Of a DNA stretch of 64,000 nucleotides, positions 11,201 to 21,518 are shown piece after piece. This stretch comes from Parapristionchus giblindavisi (taxonomy: Eukaryota > Nematoda > Chromadorea > Rhabditida > Diplogasteridae), in contig CALSFV010000049.1 in NCBI GenBank assembly GCA_943737045.1, forward strand, positions 703,001 through 767,000, written 5' to 3'. Each line of letters starts with the position of its first letter. Positions within the stretch are counted from its first letter, which is position 1. Below the pieces are notes generated by a model. That model was not told where the DNA came from. It did no database searches and worked only from the letters and a program-made list of their open reading frames with translations. Position numbers and translations under genes: made by a program.

Positions 11201-11638
11201 TTGTGAAACCTTCTTGATTTTTTTCTTTCTGGAAACTATTATTTGGTACTGTAGTCCGGGTTATGGAAGAGGGTTCTGTAGAGAGAAAAGAGACAGAGAG
11301 GAATGGGAGATAGAATGAGGGAGAAGAGAGAGAAGATGGAGAGAGAAAAGAAAGAGACAGTAGAGAGTGGGGAGAGAGCGCGCACGACGTGTTTTAAAGG
11401 AACTGACACCTTTGTCAACGGTCTCTTCAACACTCTACGCTCTCTCCTTGTTAGAGAACAGAGAAATAGTGTGCGCAATGAAGAGACCATTGAGAGTCTC
11501 TCTCACAATGCTTAAAGACAGATTCATGCATGCAAATGTACGATACTGTCTTATGACAGTTGCCTGGTTGATGCTGCCAGCGGTGATATGCTCAGATACA
11601 AGATTAAGCCATGCATGTCTAGGAAACAGCCTCGTTTC
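8279..11638. repeat. Single-copy, diverged relative of the 3.8-kb tandem unit
   Basis: It starts AGAAAAATATTCTAGTCC and runs colinearly with the array units of 41,227-60,059 to the 18S-like fragment. It lacks the 342-bp element found at 42,470-42,811 in the units: the sequence passes directly from AAAATCGAC to AAAGTCCATGAG near 9,577. A 33-bp palindrome around AATGACCAGGCTGGTCGTT lies at 8,320-8,352. GA-rich tracts occupy 10,530-10,620 and 11,280-11,370. It carries no convincing gene and probably represents the pre-amplification state of the block. Confidence 0.75.
8525..8745. repeat. About 55-bp imperfect tandem subrepeats
   Basis: Four to five copies share the core GGGAAATC(G/A)CGCTATTTTCT followed by TTGCA and an A/T-rich tail. 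Equivalent blocks occur near the start of every array unit (for example 41,475-41,660 and 56,645-56,870). Enhancer-like subrepeats are typical of ribosomal spacers, but this resemblance is only suggestive. Confidence 0.6.
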
Positions 11639-11651
11639 GGGGCAAACCAAC
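11561..11651 (+). pseudogene. 18S rRNA 5'-end fragment
   Basis: The sequence opens TGCCTGGTTGATGCTGCCAG and continues GATATGCTCAGATACAAGAT, then TTAAGCCATGCATGTCTA: the universally conserved start of eukaryotic 18S rRNA. The similarity ends within about 80-90 bases, so only helices at the extreme 5' end are represented. It cannot be a functional rRNA gene. Confidence 0.85.
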
Positions 11652-12985
11652 AGTACGATGGCGGATTCGGACACGCTCAACCAATCGATGTTCACGGTTT
11701 AAAGAGGGACATTAGAATTAGGTAGGATTGGGATTGGTTATAGGAGAAAGAAACGATGGGAGCACCCCAGGGGGAAGAAGGAGAGGTCGGAGTTTTAACT
11801 AAAAGAGAGATAGTTCATTTCTCGATTACAATATTTTACATAACATAAATTTCGGGAAAACTATTTTCTCATTTACAAATTTATCGATGAAATGAATATG
11901 ATCGTAGAGGGCTGAAAATAGATTAGAAAAGGAATAATAAGAAAAGGACTGTTCTTCATCTTCCCATTTTGTGATGATATCTTTATAAGCGCATTATGCA
12001 AGAAGAGCTTTTCCATTTCTCTATTTGTGCACAGATCTCATGTAGGATGACTTGCGGCTTTTGAAAGTTACCTAAATCAGGATAGTGTGGTGGGGTCATT
12101 ATCGATTGTAAAAACATTTGATGAATGTTGTGGCTAGTAGGTTAGCTTTTCTAATATCGTTTCAAGGAGCCATCTATGACTAGGGTTACACTAAATCAGT
12201 TCAAACAAGTGAGTCATAATATGTAAAAGAATTAGCGAATGGCAAAATGTACAACGATGAGAGAGCAAAAGAGTGAAACGCTGAGATTTGCTCTTCTCTT
12301 TATAATGCCAATATCCCTTTTCCCAAACACCCAGTAAAACAAAAGTATCGTAAAAAAAGTATCCCAATCTGTTGGTCAATTGACTCGTTACACCTAGAAA
12401 TTCATGAGATGAGCCTTTTACGTCTTATGGAAACAAGATCTGGTGACAATTTTGTCGAAGACAGCGAAAACCATGAAGAGGAGGTTTTTTCTGTGTCAAG
12501 CTATATGAGACACTTACCAATAGAAATAATATGGTAAAGGCGTTCCCAATGTGTCAAGGGTGCCAATGGGACCCTGATTTGGACATTAAGACCTTTCCTT
12601 CTTTTTGTCGTTATTTCAAAGAAAGCTAACAAAAATGAAGTGTGATCTGTTTTCCGTCTGTCTGGTTATCCACGTCTCTCTATCATCTATTTCTTTCTCT
12701 ATTCATTTCCATTCTCGCCTTGTCCGACTCCCCTGCGAGTACTTCCCCTTTTCCATTTGTAAAAATTAAATTAGCATTTCAAAATCGAAATTTACAAAGT
12801 TAATATTGTTAACGCCATAGTGTACAACCGAGTATTATTTATCAATACTGTACAACATATAAAAAAATAAATAAATCAATCAATAACATACGCAAGAAAA
12901 CAAAACATTATCGATTAATTCAGATCTATCCGAAATACTTTCAATATTTCGAAAGACATGTTTTAAAGGAAAATCCCACGCTAAT
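11652..12985. other. Non-coding flank shared with 60,070-61,405
   Basis: Nearly identical to the sequence after the fifth array unit, including the 185-bp segment (from about 11,638) that is inverted at the junctions of the array. Open frames of about 60 residues occur but are not conserved beyond the DNA identity. No gene called. Confidence 0.55.
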
Positions 12986-13057
12986 TTTACTGTCCAAATT
13001 GGCAATACTCTCTCGTAGACAAAGAAAACGAGAGAGTGTTGTCAGAGCGGAGAGTTA
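12986..13057. repeat. Short hairpin element (GGAGAGTT family)
   Basis: The arms around GGCAATACTCTCTCG and CGAGAGAGTGTTGTC flank TAGACAAAGAAAA. Essentially identical to the copy at 61,406, as expected from the block duplication. Confidence 0.6.
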
Positions 13058-13729
13058 CCGAAACCACATTCATAATATATGGGATTTCCATCTCAAGGAA
13101 CAATCGAAAAGCGCGGTAATCCGAATTATTGATTAGTTAAAAAATCAATTTATCGATTGATTAGCCTACCGTAATCTATTCCTGAACCATCTATGTAGAA
13201 TATATTACCGACTGGCCTCATCAACGCACATTTATAGATCTACATAGATGGACACTGAGAGACTAATTGTAAGAACACATCTACATCATCATATCAACTA
13301 ACGAAACTTTAAAAAATTGTATTCTCGATATGCAAATAGTAGTTATCTCACTGATTTCAACTGAAATATTACGTAAAAAAACCGAGGCGGATTGTTGGAG
13401 AGGCTAACAAACGCATATCTAGATTATCGTAATCGACCTAGACTACAGTGTTATCTGAATTCATGCTCTCACATAGAACCCTATACATACTTAGATCCGT
13501 TTATCTCTCACAGAATAGAAACGGTTTAGGGAGAGGCACAGGTTTTACTTCCAAACTTCGGTAGTCGACCCTAGCTACCGTAATCTCTGAGCGTTTCTCA
13601 AAAACCACAAGGCTAAACTCAGCGGACAACTGATTTCACACATCGATTAGATACACAGTCAATAATTGAAATGCACGAGCTTTATTCATAGACATGATTA
13701 AGATCAAACTTGATTTGGTATAGGATTGT

Positions 13730-13745
13730 GGCCCTAAAGAGGGCC
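13730..13745 (-). promoter_or_regulatory. Histone mRNA 3' stem-loop
   Basis: Minus strand GGCCCTCTTTAGGGCC, identical to the stem-loop at 7,120, placed about 40 bp past the second H2A relic. Confidence 0.82.
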
Positions 13746-13785
13746 GTTGGGTTCTGGGTTTAGCCGTGAGTGCTAAGCGAGGCGT

Positions 13786-13950
13786 TTATTCCTTTTCTCC
13801 GGCGGTCTTCTTGGGCAGAAGAACGTCGTTGATGTTGGGAAGAAGACCTCCTTGAGCGATGGTGACTCCAGCCATAAGCTTGTTCAGCTCCTCGTTGTTG
13901 CGGACGGCAAGCTGGAGATGGCGAGGGTTGATTCTGGTCTTCTTGTTGGG
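13786..13950 (-). pseudogene. Histone H2A C-terminal fragment, second copy
   Basis: The minus-strand frame reads [20 protein letters not shown] and then the family C-terminus, ending KKTAGEKE and TAA at 13,788-13,786. It is shorter than the relic at 7,176: homology stops abruptly just before NKK, where unrelated sequence (TCCATCGTGAACTG direction) takes over, so the upstream half and the splice acceptor are gone. Most conserved residues are intact, with NEE replacing DEE. It is part of a cassette, with the hairpin element at 12,986, duplicated at 61,406-62,373. Confidence 0.8.
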
Positions 13951-14248
13951 ACCATCGTGAACTGAATGTTCAAGATTATAGTTAGATCAATCGATAATTC
14001 AAAGCAAATATTGAACAGATACCGAACTCTACCACACTCTTTCTCAATATTCCGTAAACGAGTCAAAAATAATGTATCATTCAATGTAAAACAATGCGCA
14101 ATTCACTATGAGCCCTACAACCGTCAGAATTGATATATTATAAAAAGGATAGCCCCATCGCACCTTATATCTGCCTACCGTACCCCCTACTCATATCGTA
14201 CATTCATGGTGTTTGAATTGTTTCGGATCGATAATCGCTATGATCATA
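13951..14248. other. Flank at the left edge of the 19.8-kb insertion
   Basis: Identical or nearly so to 62,374-62,672, the unfilled site. It ends ATGATCATA immediately before the insertion. No gene seen. Confidence 0.7.
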
Positions 14249-15055
14249 TAAGAGGGGTTAGAATAAGAAAGTTGGCGAAAATGCACTTGGCAGATTTTTT
14301 GCCAATTGTGACTACGTCAGAAATGGCAGAAAGAATTTTCTTCATGCAAAATTGGCAGATGTGTGTGAAGCCAGAGAATGCCAAATTAGACACTTTATTA
14401 TTTGTACATGTTACTTTTGACAAATAAACGACGTGAAAAATTGGTTTATCCAAATTTGCAATGTGAAAATTAGGCAATTGGTGGAACAAAATAATTTCGC
14501 CAGAAAAGAACGATGAAAATTTGGCAGATGATGTTACGACAAAAGTGAGGCAGTCTAAATTGACATCTCCAATATTGACGTTGTAAAAATTGGCACGAAT
14601 AATTTTACCAAAAACGATACGAGAAAATTTGGCAGGAGAGGGTAACCAGCAGTAATGCCAGAATTGCTCGCATCATTTTTGTCAACCCACTCTGCTGCCA
14701 AAAATGATAGGTGAAAAATAGGCAGGATCTAGAAATTATCAGTTGTGCCAAATTTGACAGCAGCGAAATAGTCAACAAGAGTTTCGTCGTAATATGACAT
14801 AATAGACGCTAGAAAATCTGGCATGCCAAATTTGACACCGTCTTTCTTGACCCAGATTTGATCGCGTCTAATTTGACCCACATTCGACGGTGTCAAATTT
14901 GGCATGCCAATTTTGACGGTGTCAAATTTGGCATGCCAATTTTGACACCGTCAATCTTGACCCAGATTTGACCGCGTCTAATTTGACCCACATTCGACGG
15001 TGTCAAATTTGGCATGCCAATTTTGACGGTGTCAAATTTGTCACATTGAGGGAAT
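14249..15055. repeat. Left terminal inverted repeat with TTGGCA/TGCCAA array
   Basis: After the terminal 56 bp, the sequence is packed with TTGGCA and TGCCAA words, many joined as TTTGGCATGCCAA, and with repeats of GTCAAATTTGGCATGCCAA-type and TTGACCCAGATTTGA-type sentences (14,820-15,050). Such clustered subterminal words resemble transposase-binding arrays, but no binding is shown by the sequence. Confidence 0.75.
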
Positions 15056-15660
15056 TATTACCAATGTACAGATATGAAATGAAAAATACAAACGAGAGTG
15101 AAAAATGATTCGGGAGGAATAAAATGAGGATGGGATGGGTTGTGGGATGATGTTCCTCGTCGTCTAAAGGTTGCTTCCAGTGTGCGACGTCCTCAGAACC
15201 TGATTTAAGAAAATATTGTCAGAGTTCATTTTTCGCATTATAACTTGTCTAATCTTTATGATCAATGATAAATTAAATTACAGTTAAGATCATTTCTTTT
15301 AAACAGAATTTATAGCGGCGCAATGAAAAAAGGCTTTCATCTCAATTCTGAAGAATAACATTTTGTTTTAGAATTTATACAGTGTTCAGAACTTGGAAAA
15401 TGCACGAAATACTGTTCAGAAATTAAAGTGAAAAATGCTATATTTTGAATGAAAAAATATGGGTTTTAAATATAATACTTTAAAAGAAAAAATCGTTCAA
15501 TTAAAACAACTAAGTATGGTGATATAAGGTATGCTATGAAATGAATATCGTAACCTTTTGATCTTTATAATGATCCTAAGCCGGAAATCAACGAAAATTG
15601 AAGGTAAGCATTTAATATTTCGTCCGTAAAACTGTTTGCGACACAAAAATGAAATGATCA
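15056..15660. other. Left arm of the composite, inner part 1
   Basis: Inverted counterpart of about 32,640-33,235. It includes GATGATGTTCCTCGTCGTC and a stretch rich in AAAATGC. The match resumes at 16,296 after the 635-bp insertion. No coding signal. Confidence 0.7.
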
Positions 15661-16295
15661 CTCACATGGGAATGGTCGGAACTCACATATCCCGATTTTC
15701 ACGAAAGTTGCATGGTTTACTAAATCGACTACACTGATTCCAAATCAGCCTTAAAAACCTGCGAAATGTTTTTCTGAAGCGAGTTATAGCCCTACGAAAG
15801 GCGATTTTTTGATTTTTCAAGCGATTGTTCAACTGATTTCCCCGCGCGATATGAATTTTATCTCGCTATTCTCTTCTTTTTTTCTTTTCTATCCATTCCT
15901 AGCTGCAGCATGGTAAAGTGTAATGATGTTTAGTTAGAATTCCGGAGGCAGCTGGTTCGATTCCCCGGCTGTGAACTTATTTTACTGACTCATGTGTGAT
16001 CATTTTTTTATAAATTACAAAAGATCCCTCTGGAATACCAGCCAAGCATCGTAAAACTTCACCACACTGCAGCTGGAAGTGGAGAGAAAAGAGGACGCAC
16101 ATGTACCGTGGGGAAAGCAGTTAAAAAATCGTTTAAAAAATAAAAAAAATCGCTTTTTCGTCGTTCTTTAACTCACTTCAGAAAAAACATTTCGCAGGCT
16201 TTTAAGACTGATTTGGAATCAGCGTAGTCGATTTACTAAACCCTGCAACTTTCGTGAAAATCGGGATATGTGAGTTCGGACCATTCCCATGTCAG
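15661..16295. mobile_element. 635-bp element with about 160-bp inverted ends
   Basis: The ends read CTCACATGGGAATGGTC and, inverted, CTGACATGGGAATGGTC. Inverted similarity extends about 160 bp inward, through GATTTTCACGAAAGTTGCA. The opposite arm (around 32,620-32,650) lacks the whole segment, confirming that it is an insertion. The centre contains GGTTCGATTCC at about 15,953, a perfect RNA polymerase III B box, with a weak tRNA-like context. No clean target duplication could be read. Confidence 0.75.
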
Positions 16296-16451
16296 TATAT
16301 CACGCTTGTCACGAGAAAATCGAGTTGTTGGGAATGAAGCAAAAATGACTAAATGAGTTAGGACCATTTTTGGACATCCCTAGACATGCCCTACCATCCC
16401 CCTAAGTCACAGTATGCAATGTTCATTTTGGCCTCCCTACACCGGGAAGGT
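16296..16451. other. Left arm of the composite, inner part 2
   Basis: Counterpart of about 32,500-32,640. It contains GACCATTTTTGGACATC and the TCACGAGAAAATCGAG word that recurs at 21,670, 31,210 and 32,605. Confidence 0.6.
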
Positions 16452-17289
16452 AAAGTGAATTCCCAGCTTTGAGCTCGAATTTCTCGCTTCTGGTGCGATT
16501 TAGCGGAAAAGTGTCACATGCGTGACTCCCGCACTTTTTACGAGCTCTATGAAGCTAAACCAAACAGAAGTCATGAAAATGCCTGTGAACAGAGCTACTC
16601 TTCAGGGCAAATAACTCAAAAATTGAGGAAAAGGAGGTGCTCTTCTTCCAGTATGTTATTAACTTTTGTATGCGCTTTCTAATGAGGGGTTTGCGAGAAA
16701 AATACGTTATGGTTCATCCCTTGGAATTTTCCTGATGGTTTGAAGTCATTTTCAACCCATTTCGTTTCATTCCTTCACTTAAATTCTTTGTCATTTTTAT
16801 TACGTTGTTCGACCCATTCACCCTTCACAAACAATGTCCAATATCAACGGCTGCACCTACAGCCGGGATTAAAAGACCATTGTCCTCTTGTCTTTTTCAG
16901 AGTATTTAATGTGTCTTGAACAAAGGAATGCACAGTCACGATGACTTGTTTTTTCTCGAAGATGAATTCGAGAGAAATGGACGAGGAAAGCTTTGTTAGA
17001 GAGTAAAGAAGAGCCACAAGGAAATCTTTCTATGAAATAATCATGTCATACTATTAGATTGAATCAGAATTGACTGTGGATTTTTTTTTGGTTCGAATTT
17101 GAACTTCTTTTGTGATAACACCTCCTGTCTCGCGAAACTGCAGACATACAATACCCCATCTCTGTCACTCCCCGAGATATCAGTCAGTTTAAAATGCCGA
17201 ATAATTTCCATCCGAATAAATAACATGTTCGGCAAGTCCTGCTTTTCCTTTTCCTGTCTGGCCTCTAAGTCCCTGATAGGTCATGGCGC

Positions 17290-17480
17290 ATGCCTGGAGG
17301 TTACCACTCTGATGCTGAAACAACGGTGCAAGATTGGTTCCATCGCTTCAAGCACAACAATCTGGAAGAAGAGGGAGGTCGAGATCGTCATCCAAGCACC
17401 CATTTGACCTTGCCCCATCCGATTATTGGCTCATCGGGGATATGCATTGAGCCTAGGCGGAGAAGCACTTCAAGACTCGA
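17290..17480 (+). pseudogene. Mariner transposase remnant (HTH and C-terminal pieces)
   Basis: One frame (17,305-17,400) reads ETTVQDWFHRFKHNNLEEEG, matching the second helix-turn-helix of mariner transposases (typically xTVQxWFxRFKxGDFxLED). A shifted frame beginning near 17,415 reads PSDYWLIGDMH, then two stops, then AEKHFKTRVE, matching the family's APSDYHLFxSxxxxLxxxHF segment near the third catalytic aspartate. The roughly 200 residues normally between these pieces, with the first two catalytic aspartates, are absent. It is therefore an internally deleted and frameshifted copy that cannot encode an active enzyme. Family assignment is from motif recognition only. Confidence 0.68.
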
Positions 17481-17984
17481 GTTGAGACCTCCTACTTCGC
17501 CTACAAGACAGCTGCGTGCTTCGAGGAGGCCATGGTTAATTCTGACTCAACCTAATAATTCAATAGCACTGTATGATAAATAACGTTTTCAGAAGACTAA
17601 CAATAAGAAATCAAGTTACAACAGAAAGCGATATGTTTCATTCCGCACCGCGCGGTGCAGAATGGAATGGAATGTAATGATAAGGAATGGGTTGAACATG
17701 AATTCAAATCATCAATGGATTTCCAAGGGGATGAACCATACTAACACATTAACGTTTTATTTTTATTTTCCGCAGACTCCTCATTGGAAAGCGCATGCAA
17801 AACTTAATAACATACTGGAAGAAGAGGACCTTTTTTCCTAAATTTTCGAGTTATTTGCCCCGAAGAGCAGCTCTGTTCAGAGGCATTTTCATAACCTCTG
17901 GTTTGTTTAGATCGATAGAGCTGTTTAGATCGATAGAGCTCGAAAAAAAGAGCGGGTGTCACGCATGTGACACTTTTTTTTCAC

Positions 17985-18450
17985 TTTAAGTAGACTTGTA
18001 AATCTGCTTAAAGTGAAACGCAAGTCTACTTAAAGTGTGACGTCACTATGTAAGTCTACTTAAAGATGGGGACCCACGAGTTTTTTCGTAATAAGACTGT
18101 TCGGATAGTATGATAGAGATTCATCACACGAATCGAAAGACATATCTGATATTGATTCCCGATATGTTTAAAGCTCACTATGAGCATTGAAAGTACAACT
18201 TTCAAGGCATGTAGAGAGTGCTCATCGAATTTGCATACTTTCTCTCTCATTTTCTCATTATCCCTTACGCCAATTACCATATGATATAAACAATAGCCAG
18301 CATGCTTATCGTGGCGGGAGTCAGTCATGCCAACTCATGGGTCCCCCTTCTTTAAACTGGGAAAGTGACGTCACTCACTTGAAGTTTACGTAAAGTAAAC
18401 TTCAAGTCAGTGACGTATTTTAAGTAGACTTAAAGTTTTGAAATACCAGA
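17985..18450. mobile_element. AAGTAGACTT-family foldback element
   Basis: Both sides carry clustered AAGTCTACTTAAAG / CTTTAAGTAGACTT words and inverted TTAAAGATGGGGACCCACGAG / CTCATGGGTCCCCCTTCTTTAA arms around an unrelated centre of about 230 bp. GTGACGTCACT occurs on each side. It interrupts the right arm of the mariner-related element. A short relative is at 2,079. Confidence 0.6.
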
Positions 18451-19319
18451 GAAGCTGGGAATTCACTTTCTCTGAGACACTGACTCCATGAAAAGTCACC
18501 GAAAAACGCTGGATAGAGTCTAGACGAAGAATATAAGGGAGTGTTTAGGGGAGAAAATCTAGCGTGCGACTATGTGGGAGAAAATCTAGCGTTTTCCGGG
18601 ACTACCGTAATCTCAGGAGGTTTCGCTATCGCAAACTGATTTCTGACTTTTTTCCCTCGTTTTTACGTAAATCTAACTCGTGAGACATTACAAACATAGT
18701 TTATTCAGACTTGTAATTTACATCAATAATCCGCAATAAGGAATATATGAAACAATTAAATACTAACAATAAACATGATGTTAGAATAACGTTCAAGTCA
18801 ATAGAACGTGCAAGATAATAATCAATTTCATTATGGCGCGATCGGCATATAGTCTGACGAGCAACTCCAGCTTTGTAGCATATTTCTTTGACATATCTGA
18901 AAACAAAGGCTTGAATAATTAAAAGAAATAAAAGAAAGAATGTTTTCGTTTACTCTTAAATAAATACAAAGTTCTCTCTGTAGAGCGTTGTTGAATGACT
19001 GTATGAATGATTTGTTTGTATTGCTTGCTTACCTGGAGACAACTCCGTGAGATAGTTCGTCTTCATTTAAAGGCCAACAGCTCTCAAAGATACATCAAAT
19101 TTATATAATATTACTGAGGAGTATAGCAACATCGAATCTTCATATGCACCTGGAAAATTGTTTTCGAAAATAATTTAAATGAATCAACGTAATACGACAA
19201 GTCCGATCGTGTCTTGCAAGTCTTGCAAGACACGATTGGACTCATCGGAAACCCCTAATAGCTACCCATCTTACATAACACCCCAATCGGCTGATAAAGT
19301 TGTTGTAATGCAATATGAT

Positions 19320-20906
19320 CATACGTGGGCACCACTGCCGCTAGCGGCAATACCCCCCCGATTTTGGCACCCGACCCCACCCCCCCCCCCCCCCCCCCCC
19401 GATTTTCCAAAAAAATCACTCAAAATGACAAATTTTCAGGACCCACCGGATGGCCATACAGGACGAGTTCTACCGCGTTTCGTCCTCTGATACAGTAATA
19501 TGAATCGATTTGACGTTCTAAATCAAGATTTAATTTTGTATTTTGCTTGAATCGTAACCGAATTGTATGCATAAAGAATTTTGAATTGAATGAACATTGA
19601 ATTTTTAATTGAATGAATAAAGAGTTTTGAATTGATTGAATAAACATTAGTAGTTGCACACAATGAATCGAGAAATGAGAGCTTGCTAAAGCAGAAAGAG
19701 GACGAAACGAGATAGAGAGAGAGAAAGATAAAGAGAAAGTGAAGCTATCGGGAGGAACAGCTAAACTCTTCACGGAATTCTCGAAAACAGATAAGCTGAC
19801 AATGAGTAAGTATCTTTCCACATTTTCGCCAATAATCGAAACATTTTTGTCATCAACTCGTGTTGCATGGAGCACGACAGTCTACTAGAAATCGAGGAAT
19901 TCAGCTTATTCTTATTCTTATTGAATTATAATTCTTGATAAATGTGTTTAAATGAATAATAAATGAATGACAGAACAAATTATTTCATTTGATGAACGAC
20001 AGAAAGACATACTGAGGGCAAAGATCAAAGATCATATAAGAAATATCATCCCACAATTAGGTCATGATATGAAATATATTTTTGACACCTTTTTTTAACA
20101 TCATGGTTAGTTTCCAAATCTTCTGATTCGTCCAGAAAACTTGGTCTTAAAAAAACTTTTTTTTGAAAATTGAACTTTGAACTTTTTTTTTCTAAGTCCT
20201 TATATAGACAGGAGGAGTATTTAAGCTTAGAGTCATAAACTGTTACTGTGCGCGCAACCTAAAGACAATATAAGAAAATGATAAACCAAAAAAGAACTCA
20301 TTTGGTTAAGTAGTATTTGCTCCGGGGGGTATTGCCGCTAGGCTGCCGCTGAGCGGCAGCCCAGCGGCAATACCCCCCGGAGCCTTAAGTTCTTTATGAA
20401 ATGAGTTCATTTTTGGTTTATCATTTTCTTATATCACCTAGCCGATGCGCGTGCAGTAACAGCTCATGACTCTAAGTTTAAATACTCTTCCTCTCTATAT
20501 AAGGACTTAGAAAAAATTCTTACCTGCACTTAACTAGAGAACACTTGAAACCTTTTTTGCTCAAACCACCAACTAGGATCGATAGCTTGTGACGACTTAG
20601 GATTAATGTGTCATATATATTGGTATGATTTAGTCGTTTAGTGGTTTTAAATCATTTAAAAAGAGAAAATTAAAATTACTGGTTACAAAGCTGACCTAAC
20701 TAACACCCACCTTGGAAATTTGAAATCTTACTGTAAATGAAAATTGTTAACCGTGTAAACAGCTTGTACATTTTTGGTTCTCATTTTTTTCTCGTTTGTG
20801 TTTAAATGCTCGATTTTTTTGCATCCGACCCCCCGATTTTTGCGTCCGAAACCCCTTCGACCCCCCCCCGATTTTCATTTCCAGCGGCAATGCCCGCCCA
20901 CGTATG
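19320..20906. mobile_element. hAT-like nonautonomous element, copy 1
   Basis: The ends are CATACGTGGGC and its inverse GCCCACGTATG, flanked by a perfect 8-bp duplication AATATGAT (19,312-19,319 and 20,907-20,914), as expected for hAT transposition. Subterminal GCGGCAATACCCCC-type words and poly-C tracts (19,379-19,400) follow each end. No transposase is encoded. An inverted relative with its own 8-bp duplication is at 27,371. Open frames of up to about 150 residues span it, but they are shared only because the two copies share DNA. Confidence 0.88.
20192..20510. repeat. 319-bp palindrome inside hAT-like copy 1
   Basis: Ends CTAAGTCCTTATATAG and its inverse. The two halves mirror each other with few differences, meeting in a 65-bp GC-rich hairpin (20,319-20,383) that itself contains GGTATTGCCGCT, the same word as the hAT subterminal repeat. 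It could be a nested MITE or an internal cruciform of the element. Confidence 0.78.
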
Positions 20907-21518
20907 AATATGATGTAATACGATAAGTGAAATCATTTTATACCTCGCTCTTGGAGCTGTTCAGAAGGATAATCGATAACAATCTCCAATTCCTCTTCAT
21001 TTGAATGTTCATCTGCATCTACTTCTTCAAAATCATCATCTTCCTCAGGATATGCGTCACATACATAGCTGAACAGTACCAAAAAATGAAAAACAAGAGT
21101 TAAAAATGAAAGAGATCGCAAAACTAATTAGAATTGGCACATAAATACAGTGATAACTTCTTGCCGGGAATGAATAGGGAGCGAGATTAGCAAGGGGGTG
21201 AAGTATACGAGAGTGTACGATGAGGTCGTTGAACAAATTCACAAAAAAGTCACGAAAACAAGAATTAAAACCGTAAATTTAAGGCCTAAAAATATAATTC
21301 AACGACACGCTGCGCGTACGCAACGCGCGCGAGATCTAGCGCTTTTCGGGGAGAGAATCTAGCGGATATGTGTATCTAGCGGCTATCTAGCTTTTTCCTG
21401 GATGTTTTTCTAGCCTAGCGCCTATCTAGCTTTTATCAAGTAGCTTTTCTGTATTTTTCACGATCTAGCGACTATCTAGCCTTTTTCGGTGACTATTTCG
21501 GGAGTCGCATTCTCAGAG

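Larger units (their letters stand above)
16452..18469. mobile_element. Mariner-related deletion derivative with long inverted arms
   Basis: Inverted arms of roughly 500 bp (starting AAAGTGAATTCCCAGCTTT and ending in its inverse near 18,469) flank a core at about 17,040-17,500 holding broken mariner transposase pieces. A second, shorter-cored copy lies in the right arm at 31,351-32,495, at the equivalent place, so this element was in the palindrome before or when the arms were duplicated. Its right arm is split by the AAGTAGACTT-family element at 17,985-18,450. Confidence 0.7.
18701..21118 (-). pseudogene. Small secreted-protein gene pieces inside the TIR element
   Basis: Three minus-strand segments look exonic. 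The first (21,118-20,944) encodes a hydrophobic leader (SFLTLVFHFLVLFSYVCDA) and then a very acidic stretch (EEDDDFEEVDADEHSNEEE), ending at a GTATAA donor; it has no ATG in frame. The second ends at 19,033 with a GTAAGC donor and reads SCWPLNEDELSHGVVSR. The third (18,896-18,701), entered from TTTTCAG in the matching phase, continues YVKEICYKAGVARQTICRSR to a TAA, with AATAAA overlapping the stop. The leader-acidic-cysteine layout suggests a processed secreted peptide. The first-to-second junction is out of phase or unresolved, and a hAT-like element sits in that gap. I do not recognise the family; it may be a captured, decayed gene. Confidence 0.42.
18470..21518. mobile_element. 3,049-bp TIR element carrying exon-like gene pieces
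   Basis: The ends begin CTCTGAGA and share GTCACCGAAAAA and a GATAG block over about 50 bp in inverted orientation. Subterminal TCTAGCG words cluster on both sides (18,560-18,600 and 21,335-21,480). The unfilled sequence is readable from the inverted partner at 16,430-16,465: it has TTCACTTTACCTTCC, where the filled site has CACTTT, element, TTACC, giving a 2-bp TT duplication. Inside are a hAT-like insertion (19,320-20,906) and minus-strand exon-like segments. Confidence 0.78.

Noticed and set aside
11561..11651. Functional rDNA unit
   Set aside because: Only the first 80-90 bases of 18S are present; there is no 5.8S, 28S or remaining 18S sequence in the window.
14820..15055. CRISPR-like array of repeats with GTCAAATTTGGCATGCC words
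   Set aside because: Repeat spacing is irregular, spacers are not unique, the words occur in both orientations, and the context is a eukaryotic transposon end.
18701..18896. Insulin-like peptide A chain
   Set aside because: Cysteine spacing does not fit the CCxxxC pattern of insulin-family A chains.
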